Assembly: GCF_002573715.1 (NCBI RefSeq)
Contig: NZ_PDHM01000012.1
Span: 125,368-189,367 of the forward strand
Origin: Paenibacillus sp. EZ-K15
Lineage (GTDB): Bacteria > Bacillota > Bacilli > Paenibacillales > Paenibacillaceae
Direction: 5' to 3'
Length of the DNA: 64,000 nt
A model generated the notes under the pieces. That model was not told the origin of the DNA. It saw only the letters and a list, made by a program, of their open reading frames with translations, and searched no databases. How positions within the stretch are numbered: position 1 is the stretch's first letter; every line of letters begins with the position of its first letter. Both the position numbers and the translations under genes were made by a program. Of the stretch, positions 36,093-45,094 are shown piece by piece.

Positions 36093-36261
36093 AACATGGT
36101 GACAGATTTAGGGAGGGCGCTGGGCTCGACGGTCGCTAAGGACTGCTCTTTATATAGGAAGAGGACAGAAGTGAACGGAATTACACACGAAAAAGCGTCA
36201 TGTATATGTTATATAAGGTAACATAAATTAAATATTTGTTATCTTTTTTGACGTAAACGTA

Positions 36262-36289
36262 TTGACAACTACCCGAAATCACCTATAAT
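36262..36289 (+). promoter_or_regulatory. Strong sigma-A promoter upstream of the MpsC-like gene
   Basis: TTGACA (36262-36267), 16-nt spacer, TATAAT (36284-36289): both boxes are perfect. Just upstream, GGTAACA and TGTTATC (36217-36246 region) form an imperfect inverted repeat that could be an operator. The start codon is 87 nt downstream. The gap 36093-36261 has no gene I can support. Confidence 0.8.
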
Positions 36290-36376
36290 TATACCCAAGG
36301 ACAGAAAAAACTCGATAAGCACCCTATACCTGCCCCGGTCAATGTAATATTAATTTACACAAAGGGATGTTGAACC

Positions 36377-36751
36377 ATGATGACAGCAGGCGAACTCAAG
36401 CAGGATATTTTGAGGGTTTACAACGCGATAAATAAGAAAATATTTAACGTGGGTGTAAAGCAGCAAAAAGTCGATTTCGTTGGCAACAAAATCATCATTG
36501 TGTCGAGGAATAGTAGAGTCCCCGTCCTCAAACTGCTGGATGAGAATTACCCCCTCTCTACCCGGCAGTTGGACCACCTTTTATTCCAGGTGTTCAAGCA
36601 AGAGGTTAAAGCTTCCCTGGAACAGCAGTTTCAATTTAAAATCATCTCCATTCTTAAAGACTATGATGCAGAGACCGAGTTTTCAGGTACCATCGTATTC
36701 TTGGAGAAGGAGGTAGAAGCATATCTGAACGACATGCCGGAACTCGGGTAG
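36377..36751 (+). CDS. DUF2294 / MpsC-like protein
   Basis: A 124-residue cytoplasmic protein. The sequence pattern (INKKIFNVGVKQQKVDFVGN, then SRNSRVPVLKLLDENYPLST, and IISILKDYDAETEFSGTIVF) matches the DUF2294 family, of which one member is called MpsC, part of a proposed sodium-translocating membrane-potential system in Bacillus. Many Firmicutes carry stand-alone copies with no membrane partner, as here, and their role is not established. It has a perfect sigma-A promoter, suggesting high expression. Start at 36377 or the next ATG at 36380. Confidence 0.75.
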   Translation: MMTAGELKQDILRVYNAINKKIFNVGVKQQKVDFVGNKIIIVSRNSRVPVLKLLDENYPLSTRQLDHLLFQVFKQEVKASLEQQFQFKIISILKDYDAETEFSGTIVFLEKEVEAYLNDMPELG

Positions 36752-36900
36752 AGAGCGGGCCGATCGTCAGTTTGGTACCAAGGTACACGTTGGTGTGCGG
36801 CTTGGGGCTGGACTGGCGGTTTTTTGTTACATCCGCTTTTGAAAATAAATGTTTGTTGTTACTGAAAAAACATGAAACTCAAAGAAGAGGAGGAAGGGCC

Positions 36901-37680
36901 ATGACTCACAAAATCGAAATATCGGGCGTCAGCAAATGGTTTCGCAGAAACAGGGAAGAGATTCCGGCCATGCGGGAGACGAGTCTGGCGATCGAGGAGG
37001 GACGTTTTGTCAGCATAATCGGTCCCAGCGGTTGCGGCAAATCCACCCTGTTCAACATTATCGCCGGCCTGATGCCCCCATCCACGGGCAAAGTGATGGC
37101 TGACGGAAAGGATATCGTCGGCACGACCGGTTATGTGGGCTATATGCTGCAAAAGGACATGCTTCTGCCATGGCGCACCATCCTCGACAACATCATTCTG
37201 GGCATGGAGGTTCGGGGCGTTCCCTACAAGGAAGCCGTAGAGAGGGCGCTGCCCTTGATGGAGAAATACGGTCTGAAGGGCTTTGACAAGCATTATCCGA
37301 AGGAACTCTCGGGAGGGATGAAACAGCGTGCCGCGCTGCTGCGGACGCTGCTCTACGACCGGGATATCATTTTGTTGGACGAGCCCTTCGGCGCACTGGA
37401 TGCCCAGACGAGGTTGACCATGCAGAACTGGCTGCTGCAGATCTGGGAGGATTTTGGGAAGACGGTTCTGTTTGTCACGCATGACATCGACGAAGCGATT
37501 TATTTATCGGATGACATCTATGTGTTCTCTTCCAGACCCGGACGGATCAAGTCCAAAATCACCGTAACGATGGAGCGTCCGCGAAAAACGGAAGACATGA
37601 CGTCCCCGGCCTTCATGGAGCTGAAGCATCATCTCATGGATTTGCTGTCAGCTGGACAAGATGAAGAACAAATCTCTTAG
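36901..37680 (+). CDS. ABC transporter ATPase, nitrate/sulfonate/taurine type
   Basis: A 259-residue ATPase; ATG at 36901 follows GAGGAGG (a longer frame from 36772 is less likely). Walker A is GPSGCGKSTLFNIIAG, the signature is LSGGMKQRAAL, Walker B is DIILLDEPFGALDAQ and the switch histidine is in LFVTHDIDEAIYL. It belongs to the SsuB/TauB/NrtD class that energises uptake of sulfonates, nitrate, pyrimidine precursors and similar small solutes. It forms an importer with the two genes after it. Substrate cannot be read from the ATPase. Confidence 0.92.
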   Translation: MTHKIEISGVSKWFRRNREEIPAMRETSLAIEEGRFVSIIGPSGCGKSTLFNIIAGLMPPSTGKVMADGKDIVGTTGYVGYMLQKDMLLPWRTILDNIILGMEVRGVPYKEAVERALPLMEKYGLKGFDKHYPKELSGGMKQRAALLRTLLYDRDIILLDEPFGALDAQTRLTMQNWLLQIWEDFGKTVLFVTHDIDEAIYLSDDIYVFSSRPGRIKSKITVTMERPRKTEDMTSPAFMELKHHLMDLLSAGQDEEQIS

Positions 37681-37710
37681 GGAACAAGAAAAAAATGAGG
37701 AGGGAAACCG

Positions 37711-38592
37711 ATGGAAACTGCACGCAAAGAGGCTTTTATCGTACATGCCGTAACGCCAGCGGAGCCTGCCACAGGTTCATCAAAACGGCCGGAGATTGTG
37801 CCCTACATCTTGGATGAAGAGGCGATGGAGCGTCGCAGGAGCCGGCGGATCGTCTGGGGTCGGACTGCTGTGGCTGTAATTGTTTTTCTGGTATGGGAGG
37901 TGTTCACCCGGATCGGCCTGCTGGATTCCTACTATTGGAGCAGCCCGAGCGCGATTCTTCGCACGACCTGGACCCAAATGACCGAAGGAACCCTTCTCCG
38001 TGACATTACGTATACTTCCGGCTCGACGATCCTTGGTTTTCTGTTCGGAACCTTGCTTGGCGCACTGCTCGGACTATCGTTTTGGTGGTCAAGATCCTAT
38101 GCCGGCATCAGCGAGCCGTATCTTATTATTTTGAATGCCATGCCCAAGCTTGCTCTGGCACCTGTACTCGTCATACTGCTGGGAATCGGATTTTTTTCCA
38201 AGGTGGCGCTGGCTTTCTCTATGACGGTTGTCGTTTCGGCGCTATCCGCATACAGCGGCGTGAAGAGCGTGGATCCGGATATGGAGAAGCTGATGTATTC
38301 CTTGGGCGCTAAGCGGCATCAGGTTTTTACCAAGGTCGTTATCCCATGGTCCATGCCCTGGATTATCAGCAGCTTGCGGATTAACATTGCGCTTGCGCTG
38401 GCAGGTGCCATCGTGGGCGAGTTTATTGCTTCAAGTCAGGGCGTCGGCCGCATGATCATGTATGCGGGGACGATACTGGATATCAATCTCGTGTGGGTGG
38501 GCGTCGTCGTCCTGTCGCTGCTGTCCATGGTGATGTACTGGGGCGTGGTGGTGCTGGAGAAGTGGTTATCCAAGGGATTGACCAAACAATAG
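37711..38592 (+). CDS. ABC transporter permease, SsuC/TauC type
   Basis: A 293-residue membrane protein: a cytoplasmic N-terminus of about 45 residues, then a first helix (TAVAVIVFLVWEVFTRIGLL) and further helices with a permease core (LALAPVLVILLGIGFFSKVA), and the EAA-like loop near residues 190-210 (DPDMEKLMYSLGAKRHQVFT). The ATG follows GAGGAGGG and the gene lies 30 nt after the ATPase gene. It is the membrane channel of the small-solute importer encoded by this operon. Confidence 0.9.
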   Translation: METARKEAFIVHAVTPAEPATGSSKRPEIVPYILDEEAMERRRSRRIVWGRTAVAVIVFLVWEVFTRIGLLDSYYWSSPSAILRTTWTQMTEGTLLRDITYTSGSTILGFLFGTLLGALLGLSFWWSRSYAGISEPYLIILNAMPKLALAPVLVILLGIGFFSKVALAFSMTVVVSALSAYSGVKSVDPDMEKLMYSLGAKRHQVFTKVVIPWSMPWIISSLRINIALALAGAIVGEFIASSQGVGRMIMYAGTILDINLVWVGVVVLSLLSMVMYWGVVVLEKWLSKGLTKQ

Positions 38593-38636
38593 ACAGAATA
38601 ACCGAACTCATTATTTCTATTAAAAGGGGAATTCAT

Positions 38637-39671
38637 ATGAACCAAAAAATGAGGAAACGTTCACTGTTGTTCGCACTGCTCATGGTCACCGGTCTGCTTG
38701 GAGCCTGCAGCAATGAGAAAAGCAGCAGCACCGCCTCCGGTGATGGGAAGCTGAAGAAAATCGTGATCGCCGAGCCGCTTCACTCCACGGGATATCTGCC
38801 TCTGTATGTAGCACAGCGGGAAGGCTTCTTCGAGAAAAGAGGGCTCGACGTCGAGGTCATCCAAGCAGCAGGAGGAGCGCACGTAACCGCCGTGGTCAGC
38901 GGAGATGCCTGGGGCGTGATCGGCGGGACGGAGTCCAATGCCTTGGCTAACAACAACAATTCCGATCCGATCATCTCGGTCGTGAATGTCGTCAATCGGG
39001 CGAACGTGTATTTAATGGCCAAAAAAGACACCGCGCCTGCGAGCAATTCCCCCGAAGACCTGAAGGCATTTTTGCAAGGGAAAAAGATTAACGCCGGTCG
39101 CCACGGCGGCACGCCAAACCTCCTGACCCGCTATCTCCTGATTCAGCTTGGACTCGATCCGGAGAAGGATGTGCAGCTGCTGGAACCGGCAGACGGCTCA
39201 ACGGTGGTGACGATGGTCCAGCAGGGTGCGGCCGACATTGCGAACGGAGCCGAGCCGCAGATCAGTGACGGAATATCGAAGAACGTATGGGAAGAGCCGT
39301 TCTACAAGTTTCATGATCTGGGGGATTTCTCGTATTCGGTTCTCAGCGTGAAGAAGTCTACCATCGAGAAGGATCCGGAAGCTGTCCAAAGCTTTACCGA
39401 TGCCATTGTCGAAGCGCTAAAAGTTGTGCAGACGGATAAAGAGCTGGCCAAGAAGAACCTGAAAGCCGAATTCCCGACGTTGTCCGATGATGCCATCCAA
39501 GCTGCGCTGGACCGGGCCTATGCAGACAATCTCTGGAGCTTGGACGGGCTGATCTCGGAAGAGGCGTTGAAGCATGATATGGATGTCATGATCGAGACCG
39601 GAATTTTTAAAGGGGATTATACCTATGAAACGCTGGTGGATATGCAGTTTGTGAACAATTCCAACAAGTAA
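38637..39671 (+). CDS. Substrate-binding lipoprotein, SsuA/NMT1 type
   Basis: A 344-residue lipoprotein; ATG at 38637 follows AAAAGGGGA. The lipobox is in VTGLLGACSNE. The mature part has STGYLPLYVAQREGFFEKRG and GRHGGTPNLLTRYLLIQLGL, the pattern of SsuA/TauA/ThiY-type receptors. Ligands of this family include aliphatic sulfonates, nitrate, bicarbonate and thiamin-pyrimidine precursors. The following cysteine hydrolase suggests a nitrogen-containing ligand, such as an amide or ureide; this is inference. Confidence 0.88.
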   Translation: MNQKMRKRSLLFALLMVTGLLGACSNEKSSSTASGDGKLKKIVIAEPLHSTGYLPLYVAQREGFFEKRGLDVEVIQAAGGAHVTAVVSGDAWGVIGGTESNALANNNNSDPIISVVNVVNRANVYLMAKKDTAPASNSPEDLKAFLQGKKINAGRHGGTPNLLTRYLLIQLGLDPEKDVQLLEPADGSTVVTMVQQGAADIANGAEPQISDGISKNVWEEPFYKFHDLGDFSYSVLSVKKSTIEKDPEAVQSFTDAIVEALKVVQTDKELAKKNLKAEFPTLSDDAIQAALDRAYADNLWSLDGLISEEALKHDMDVMIETGIFKGDYTYETLVDMQFVNNSNK

Positions 39672-39721
39672 GAGGCAAGGTTCATTATTACTAATACACG
39701 ATCTGAAGGAGAGAGAGTTGG

Positions 39722-40384
39722 ATGAAATCTTTATATCAACTGATGCTTGGAAGCAAAGCGGCGGTCATTGTCATTGATGTGCAAAATGATTATTGCCATC
39801 CCGAGGGGGCGTTGTCTCAAGCGGGATGCGATGTTATCGGGGTGGCAGAGATGATGCCGCAGCTGCATAGGCTGCTTCATTCAGCCAGGGAGCTGAACGT
39901 GCCCGTCATTTTCATTCAGACGCTTCATGAGAAAGCGACGGATTCCGCCGCATGGACCACCAGGTCCTCGGGACGTTCGGCTAACGTATGCCGGTGGGGG
40001 AGTTGGGGCGCGGAATTTTATGAGGTATCGCCGGAGGAGGGCGATATCATCGTCAATAAACACCGGTACAGTGCTTTTGTGAATACAAGGCTGGACTCGG
40101 TATTGAAGACGCTGAAGATCGAGACCCTAATCATGACGGGAGTCAGCACCAATGTATGCGTGGAATCAACGGCCCGAGACGGGTTTATGTTGGATTATCA
40201 TATTGTGCTTGTAGCGGATGCTTGCGCATCGTATTCGCAAGCGGCGCATGACATGACGCTCCAGAATATTGAAGGCTATTTCGGGAAAGTTAGTGAAGTG
40301 GCGCAGATTATCGATATTTGGATGGATCAAATGCCTGAGGAACGGCTGCGGTCGATGTCGACCGCTCAGCCGGCTATCGGCTAG
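39722..40384 (+). CDS. Isochorismatase-family cysteine hydrolase
   Basis: A 220-residue hydrolase. The catalytic triad is visible: aspartate in AAVIVIDVQNDYCHPEG, lysine in DIIVNKHRYSAFVNTRL and the nucleophile cysteine in MTGVSTNVCVESTARDG. The family includes biuret amidohydrolase, ureidoacrylate amidohydrolase (RutB) and N-carbamoylsarcosine amidase, which cleave amide or carbamoyl bonds. It follows a small-solute importer and precedes an MFS transporter, all on one strand, so it may hydrolyse the imported compound. The start ATG follows GGAGAGAG. Exact substrate unknown. Confidence 0.88.
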   Translation: MKSLYQLMLGSKAAVIVIDVQNDYCHPEGALSQAGCDVIGVAEMMPQLHRLLHSARELNVPVIFIQTLHEKATDSAAWTTRSSGRSANVCRWGSWGAEFYEVSPEEGDIIVNKHRYSAFVNTRLDSVLKTLKIETLIMTGVSTNVCVESTARDGFMLDYHIVLVADACASYSQAAHDMTLQNIEGYFGKVSEVAQIIDIWMDQMPEERLRSMSTAQPAIG

Positions 40385-40482
40385 CTTGTCAGAACTTGGT
40401 TCAACCAGGGGAAGCTCTCCGCATGCGGGGGCCTTTTCTATGAACGGCACAGAAATTAATGAATAAAGCGGGTGAGTCCTGC

Positions 40483-41886
40483 ATGAATAACAGATCAAGG
40501 ATGATCGTCCAATATACCATTTGTTTAGGTGCATTTCTGTCCAATCTGTCGGCCGGCATGTTCCACATTGCGCTTGTTGATATCGCCAGAACGTTCGATT
40601 CCACCATCCCTACGGCACAGTGGATTGTCACCGCCTATTTGCTCGTCATCTCCATATTACTTCCGGTCATGGGAAAGCTGGGGGATATGCTGGGTAGGCG
40701 GAAAATCCACAATATCGGCTATTTTGTGTTTATGGCAGGGGCGCTCTGCTGCGCCTTGTCACCTTCATTAAACGGACTGATATCTTCGCGAATTCTGCAA
40801 GGCGTAGGAGCAGCCATGTATCAAGCCACCAATATGGCGCTGATCGTCTCGGTATTTCCGAAGGAGCAGCGAGGTAAAGCGCTCGGGCTCATCAGTACGT
40901 TTGTCGCTGCAGGCTCGATGGTCGGACCGAGCCTTGGCGGAATACTGATTCAGTGGTTTTCGTGGCGGAGCAATTTCTGGCTGCTGACGGCCATTTCTCT
41001 TATTGCATGGTTGTTCGCTCAGCGCTTCATTCCGAAGGACGAACCGGAAAAAAGCGTAAGCCGATTGGATGTGCCGGGGGCTGCCTTGTTTGCGATATCC
41101 CTAACCGGACTGGTTACGGCCGTGAATATGGGGGCTCAGCGGGGCTGGGGTTCCTGGCAGGTTACGCTGCTGTTCATCGTATTCGGAGCGGGAGCTGCTT
41201 CATTCATCGGGTGGTGTCTATCATCGCGGTGGGAACGAGGAGGGAAGGGGAAACTCCCGTTTATGAAGCTGGATCTGTTTCGGGATGCAGGCGTTAGCGT
41301 GGGAATCATCATCACCATCATTACCTATATGGCGGCTTTCTCTGCTCAGCTTGTGCTGCCCGTGTTTTTGCTGAGCGAACTGGGCGTTGAACCTGCCACG
41401 GCAGGGCTGATCATGATGGGATATCCGTTGTCGCTGATCATATTCTCGCCACTGAGCGGGAGCCTGTCGGACAAGCTGGGGACATTCCCGTTATTGTCAG
41501 CCGGGCTGCTGCTCATGACAGCAGCGTTAATTGTGCTTGGTTTTGTATCGCCGGCATATCCGATCTTCTTCCTGATTCTGCTTATCGTCCTGCTCGGCGG
41601 TTCCATGGGTATCATTACGCCGCCGAACAATTCCCTGGTGATGGGCAGGACATCCAAAACGGACCTCGGCCTGATCAGCAGCATTTTGGCACTGTCACGA
41701 AATCTGGGGATGATGTTTGGTACGGCGGCGGGGGGTGCCATGCTGGCGCTCCCGAGCCAATTGGCAGGGGGACTTTTAGGATTTCGGATGATATTTGTGC
41801 TGAATACAGCGCTGGTTGTTATTGTCTATTTAACGATGATCATATCCTTTCGGTTCGCACGGCATAAAGAGACGTTATCTTCATAA
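40483..41886 (+). CDS. MFS transporter, DHA2/EmrB-type
   Basis: About 467 residues with some 14 predicted membrane helices. Motif A is in MGKLGDMLGRRKIHNIGYF, and motif C-like sequence is in LISTFVAAGSMVGPSLGGIL, typical of drug/proton antiporters. ATG at 40483 follows GCGGGTGAG. The DHA2 family exports amphiphilic compounds by proton exchange. It lies 98 nt after the cysteine hydrolase, with a weak GC-rich hairpin (about 40411-40436) in between, so co-transcription is uncertain. It could export a product or analogue of the imported compound. Confidence 0.85.
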   Translation: MNNRSRMIVQYTICLGAFLSNLSAGMFHIALVDIARTFDSTIPTAQWIVTAYLLVISILLPVMGKLGDMLGRRKIHNIGYFVFMAGALCCALSPSLNGLISSRILQGVGAAMYQATNMALIVSVFPKEQRGKALGLISTFVAAGSMVGPSLGGILIQWFSWRSNFWLLTAISLIAWLFAQRFIPKDEPEKSVSRLDVPGAALFAISLTGLVTAVNMGAQRGWGSWQVTLLFIVFGAGAASFIGWCLSSRWERGGKGKLPFMKLDLFRDAGVSVGIIITIITYMAAFSAQLVLPVFLLSELGVEPATAGLIMMGYPLSLIIFSPLSGSLSDKLGTFPLLSAGLLLMTAALIVLGFVSPAYPIFFLILLIVLLGGSMGIITPPNNSLVMGRTSKTDLGLISSILALSRNLGMMFGTAAGGAMLALPSQLAGGLLGFRMIFVLNTALVVIVYLTMIISFRFARHKETLSS

Positions 41887-41898
41887 GGAAGAAGTAAG

Positions 41899-41946
41899 AA
41901 AAAGGGTATCCGCGGTCTCTTTGAGACCTGCAGGATACCCTTTTCT
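41899..41946. terminator. Bidirectional intrinsic terminator
   Basis: AAAAGGGTATCC pairs with GGATACCCTTTT, enclosing a second stem (GGTCTC with GAGACC). It sits between the MFS gene and the convergent M42 peptidase gene and has T-runs in both directions. Confidence 0.9.
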
Positions 41947-41952
41947 TATAGA

Positions 41953-43026
41953 TTATGCCCGGTCGAGAACCGTCTGGAGTGTCGTGCGATCCAAACCTTT
42001 CACGAGCTTGATCAGAAGTTCTTTAGCAGCTTCGTAGTCGTCCGTGTGGATGATGGAAGAAGAAGTATGGATATAGCGGGAGCAAATGCCGATAATGGTG
42101 GACGGAACGCCGATGCCGCTAAGATGCACTTGGCCTGCGTCCGTGCCGCCCGGCGAGACGAAGTATTGGTATTTGATTTTGTTCGTCTCCGCCGTATCTT
42201 GAACGTACTCGACCATTCCGCGGTGAGTCAGCATCGTCGGATCGAAGATGCGAAGCAGTGCGCCTTGACCCAATTGGCCAAACTGGCTCTTGTCCCCCAT
42301 CATGTCGTTTGCCGCGCTGGCATCCAATCCGAAGAAAATATCAGGTTGAATCAGGTTGGCCGAAGTACGTGCTCCACGCAGTCCGAGCTCTTCCTGGACG
42401 GTTGCACCGGCGTAAACGGTGTTAGGCAGCTTCTCGCCATGGAGCGCCTGGACTAGCTCGATTGCCAGGCCGACGCCATAGCGGTTATCCCACGCTTTGG
42501 CCATGATTTTTTTCGGATTGGCGAGCGGCGTAAAATCACAGATCGGAACCACCTGCAATCCGGGACGAATGCCGAAAGCTTCTGCTTCCGCCTTATTGTC
42601 GGCACCGATATCGATATACATGGTCTTGATGTCGACCGGCTTGCTGCGCTGCGCTTCATCCAGCAGGTGCGTCGGAATGGAGCCGACAACCCCGACGACA
42701 GGGCCGTTGTCTGTAATAATTTGCAAGCGCTGAGCAAGCACGGCCTGACTCCACCAGCCGCCGAGCGGCTGGAAACGGACCATACCCGCTTCGGTAATGC
42801 CGGTTACCATGAATCCGACTTCATCCATGTGACCGGCTACCATGACTTTTGGACCTTCATCGTTACCGCGAAGAACGGCGAACAGACTGCCCAGCCGATC
42901 CTGCACGAACTCATCTGTATATGGCGAGAGGGTATTCTTCAACCAGGAACGAAGTTCCCTCTCAAAGCCCGGTGCAGCCGGGAATTCCGTCAAAGTACGA
43001 AATAATTCCAGTGTTGATTCATTCAT
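41953..43026 (-). CDS. M42-family metallo-aminopeptidase
   Basis: A 357-residue protein of typical M42 length. Metal and catalytic residues are all visible: the first histidine in [13 protein letters not shown], the bridging aspartate in [18 protein letters not shown], the catalytic glutamate pair in [16 protein letters not shown], the aspartate in [10 protein letters not shown], and the last histidine in [12 protein letters not shown]42 enzymes (glutamyl aminopeptidase, PepA/FrvX-like) form 12-subunit tetrahedral shells that trim peptides in the cytoplasm; some were annotated as cellulases by mistake. It is monocistronic with its ATG at 43026; the upstream ribosome binding site is an AGGAGC-like stretch. 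Confidence 0.93.
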   Translation of the reverse strand: MNESTLELFRTLTEFPAAPGFERELRSWLKNTLSPYTDEFVQDRLGSLFAVLRGNDEGPKVMVAGHMDEVGFMVTGITEAGMVRFQPLGGWWSQAVLAQRLQIITDNGPVVGVVGSIPTHLLDEAQRSKPVDIKTMYIDIGADNKAEAEAFGIRPGLQVVPICDFTPLANPKKIMAKAWDNRYGVGLAIELVQALHGEKLPNTVYAGATVQEELGLRGARTSANLIQPDIFFGLDASAANDMMGDKSQFGQLGQGALLRIFDPTMLTHRGMVEYVQDTAETNKIKYQYFVSPGGTDAGQVHLSGIGVPSTIIGICSRYIHTSSSIIHTDDYEAAKELLIKLVKGLDRTTLQTVLDRA

Positions 43027-43225
43027 TACGAAATCGCTCCTTTAGAAAAGGTATGTAAGAGTTTTTCCTTTTCTAGTATGCCCCTATATATCTGAAAAGT
43101 CTACAAACCCGTGCCGCTGAGGCTACGTGATTTAAAAGCAAATGGAACAAGCACCCTGCATCCGGGAAAGGAATACGATGTAGAAACGAAGTGGAATTTT
43201 TGTTGTCCGAGGGAAGGAGCAGAGT

Positions 43226-43339
43226 ATGAAGCACCATGGGATTGAGGTAAACGTCTATCATGCCGAAGTCAGAGAACTTCTGCTCATTATGGTCCTGTTC
43301 ATTCTCCTCGTCATTTTGCTGAAATACATTCTTATATAA
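43226..43339 (+). CDS. 37-residue single-pass membrane peptide
   Basis: A short gene with ATG behind GGGAAGGAG. The peptide has a hydrophilic N-terminus (MKHHGIEVNVYHAEVR) and a single hydrophobic helix (LLLIMVLFILLVILLKYILI) running to its end. Its size, layout and VLFILLVI-like core recall the YjcZ-type small sporulation proteins of Bacilli. It lies 240 nt before a spoVAC gene under a likely forespore promoter, though upstream of that promoter. The rest of the 43027-43581 gap shows only that promoter. Function is unknown; a sporulation role is inference. Confidence 0.5.
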   Translation: MKHHGIEVNVYHAEVRELLLIMVLFILLVILLKYILI

Positions 43340-43495
43340 TGATCCGCTCCAGCAAAGATGACAGGCGAGTCTTACTTCAGCTTTCAGGGATATTCCTGAA
43401 GGCTGATTTTCGTGCGGGAGGACCTTGATGTTGGACAAGCCGTGATTGCCAATTGATAAGGATGATTTTCCAAACATAAAGGCAGTTGATTCAAA

Positions 43496-43525
43496 GCATA
43501 ATGATATCGAGTGATATCCATAATG
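43496..43525 (+). promoter_or_regulatory. Likely sigma-G (forespore) promoter of the spoVA operon
   Basis: GCATA (43496-43500), 18-nt spacer, CATAATG (43519-43525) matches the SigG consensus GHATR and CATWHTA with one mismatch in the -10. It lies 57 nt before the spoVAC start. spoVA genes are transcribed by SigG in Bacillus subtilis, which supports the assignment. Confidence 0.6.
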
Positions 43526-43581
43526 GCTCTTTAGCGTTTATAAAGGATTCCATACTTAAATAAAAGCGGAGGTGTATTGAA

Positions 43582-44070
43582 ATGCCAGGCTCTAACCAAA
43601 AGCCTAAGTCTGATATCACCACAATGAGCTCGGGGGAATATCAGGCGATTGCCAAAAAGCATGAACCTCCCCGCCCCATACTTAAAAATTGCCTGCGTGC
43701 GTTTTTGGTGGGAGGTCTCATCTGTTTGATCGGCCAATGCATTCAGCGGTTTTTTATGTCCGTGTTCGATATGAGCACCACCGAGGCGAGCAATCCGACG
43801 GTCGCCGTGCTGATTATACTCTCCGTCATTCTGACCAGCTTCGGCGTGTATGACAAAATCGCGCAATGGGCGGGAGCAGGCAGCGCCGTGCCGGTCACGG
43901 GGTTTGCGAACTCCATGTGCTCCGCAGCGCTTGAGCACCGTGCGGAGGGTTTGGTCCTCGGGGTCGGGGCCAGCATGTTTAAGCTGGCGGGATCTGTCAT
44001 TGTATTTGGTACCGTGGCTGCGTTTATTATCGGTATCATTTACGCCATTTTTGGCATTGAGGGGAGGTAA
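43582..44070 (+). CDS. spoVAC: Stage V sporulation protein AC
   Basis: A 162-residue integral membrane protein with about four helices. Family features include ILKNCLRAFLVGGLICLIGQ, a loop with GVYDKIAQWAGAGSAVPVTG, and the core segment FANSMCSAALEHRAEG. SpoVAC is a mechanosensitive-type channel of the inner forespore membrane, needed for uptake of calcium dipicolinate and its release in germination. The ATG follows GGAGGTG. It overlaps no other gene and lies 6 nt before spoVAD. The operon here has only AC, AD and AE; AA, AB and AF are absent. Confidence 0.97.
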   Translation: MPGSNQKPKSDITTMSSGEYQAIAKKHEPPRPILKNCLRAFLVGGLICLIGQCIQRFFMSVFDMSTTEASNPTVAVLIILSVILTSFGVYDKIAQWAGAGSAVPVTGFANSMCSAALEHRAEGLVLGVGASMFKLAGSVIVFGTVAAFIIGIIYAIFGIEGR

Positions 44071-44076
44071 CGAGAG

Positions 44077-45090
44077 ATGAAGGTAATCGGCCAAACCTGG
44101 CAGTTCGAGAACAAACCGGTCATTATTGGCGCGGGGACGATTGTAGGCCCGGAGGAAGGCGAAGGGCCACTCGCCAATGATTTCGACTATGTCTACGACA
44201 ATATTGAGATTAACGAAAAAACATGGGAAAAGGCGGAGCGGAAACTGCTGGAGGATGCTTCGAGAAAAGCGGTAGAAAAGGCGGGCATCAAGGAAGACCA
44301 GCTGCAGTTTTTTGTGGGCGGGGACTTGATGAACCAGATCATTAGCAGTTCGTTTGCCGCTAGACAGTTGGGAGTGCCTTACATTGGCGTATTCGGTGCT
44401 TGCTCTACATCGATGGAGAGCCTCGCGATGGCCTCCATGCTCGTGGATTCAGGAGGGGCCAAGTATGTCATGGCCGGCACTGCAAGCCATAACTGTACAG
44501 TTGAGAAGCAGTTCCGTTATCCGACGGAATACGGATCGCAGAAGCCGCCGTATGCGCAATATACGATAACGGGAGCAGGCTGCTCCGTCATTTCGGACAA
44601 GGGAGACGGTCCGGCTGTCACGTATGCCACCATTGGCAAGGTGGTCGATCTGGGTATCAAGGACCCGTTTAATATGGGAGCGGCGATGGCTCCGGCGGCA
44701 GCCGATACGATAACGAAGCACTTTAAAGACACAGGTCGGCAAGCGAAGGATTATGACCTGATCGTGACCGGTGACCTGGCCTCGGTCGGACTTCCGATCG
44801 CCAAAGATCTCTTGAAACAAAATGATGTCATCATGGACGGCACAGTATTTGCCGATTGCGGCTTAATGATCTACGACATGGAAAAACAGAAATACGTTAA
44901 TGCAGGGGGCAGCGGCTGCGGCTGCTCGGCTGTTGTCACTTATGGCCATATTTTGAAGCGGATGCGCAAAGGCGAATTGAAAAAGGTGCTGGTCGTTGCT
45001 ACCGGCGCCTTGCTGTCGCCTCTTTCTTACCAGCAGGGTGAGAGCATTCCATGCATCGCTCACGCTGTAGCCTTAGAGATGGGAGGATAA
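44077..45090 (+). CDS. spoVAD: Stage V sporulation protein AD
   Basis: A 337-residue soluble protein with a thiolase-like fold. It carries VFGACSTSMESLAMASMLVD, with the cysteine at the thiolase position, and GSGCGCSAVVTYGHIL near the C-terminus. SpoVAD binds dipicolinic acid directly and is required for its loading into the spore core. The ATG follows GGGAGGTAA, 6 nt after spoVAC. Length and the conserved FDYVYDN start region fit the family. Confidence 0.97.
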   Translation: MKVIGQTWQFENKPVIIGAGTIVGPEEGEGPLANDFDYVYDNIEINEKTWEKAERKLLEDASRKAVEKAGIKEDQLQFFVGGDLMNQIISSSFAARQLGVPYIGVFGACSTSMESLAMASMLVDSGGAKYVMAGTASHNCTVEKQFRYPTEYGSQKPPYAQYTITGAGCSVISDKGDGPAVTYATIGKVVDLGIKDPFNMGAAMAPAAADTITKHFKDTGRQAKDYDLIVTGDLASVGLPIAKDLLKQNDVIMDGTVFADCGLMIYDMEKQKYVNAGGSGCGCSAVVTYGHILKRMRKGELKKVLVVATGALLSPLSYQQGESIPCIAHAVALEMGG

Positions 45091-45094
45091 CACA

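Noticed and set aside
36752..36900. Riboswitch (ykkC/guanidine type) before the SsuB-type operon
   Set aside because: Such elements often precede these transporters, but I could not find the conserved core sequences here.
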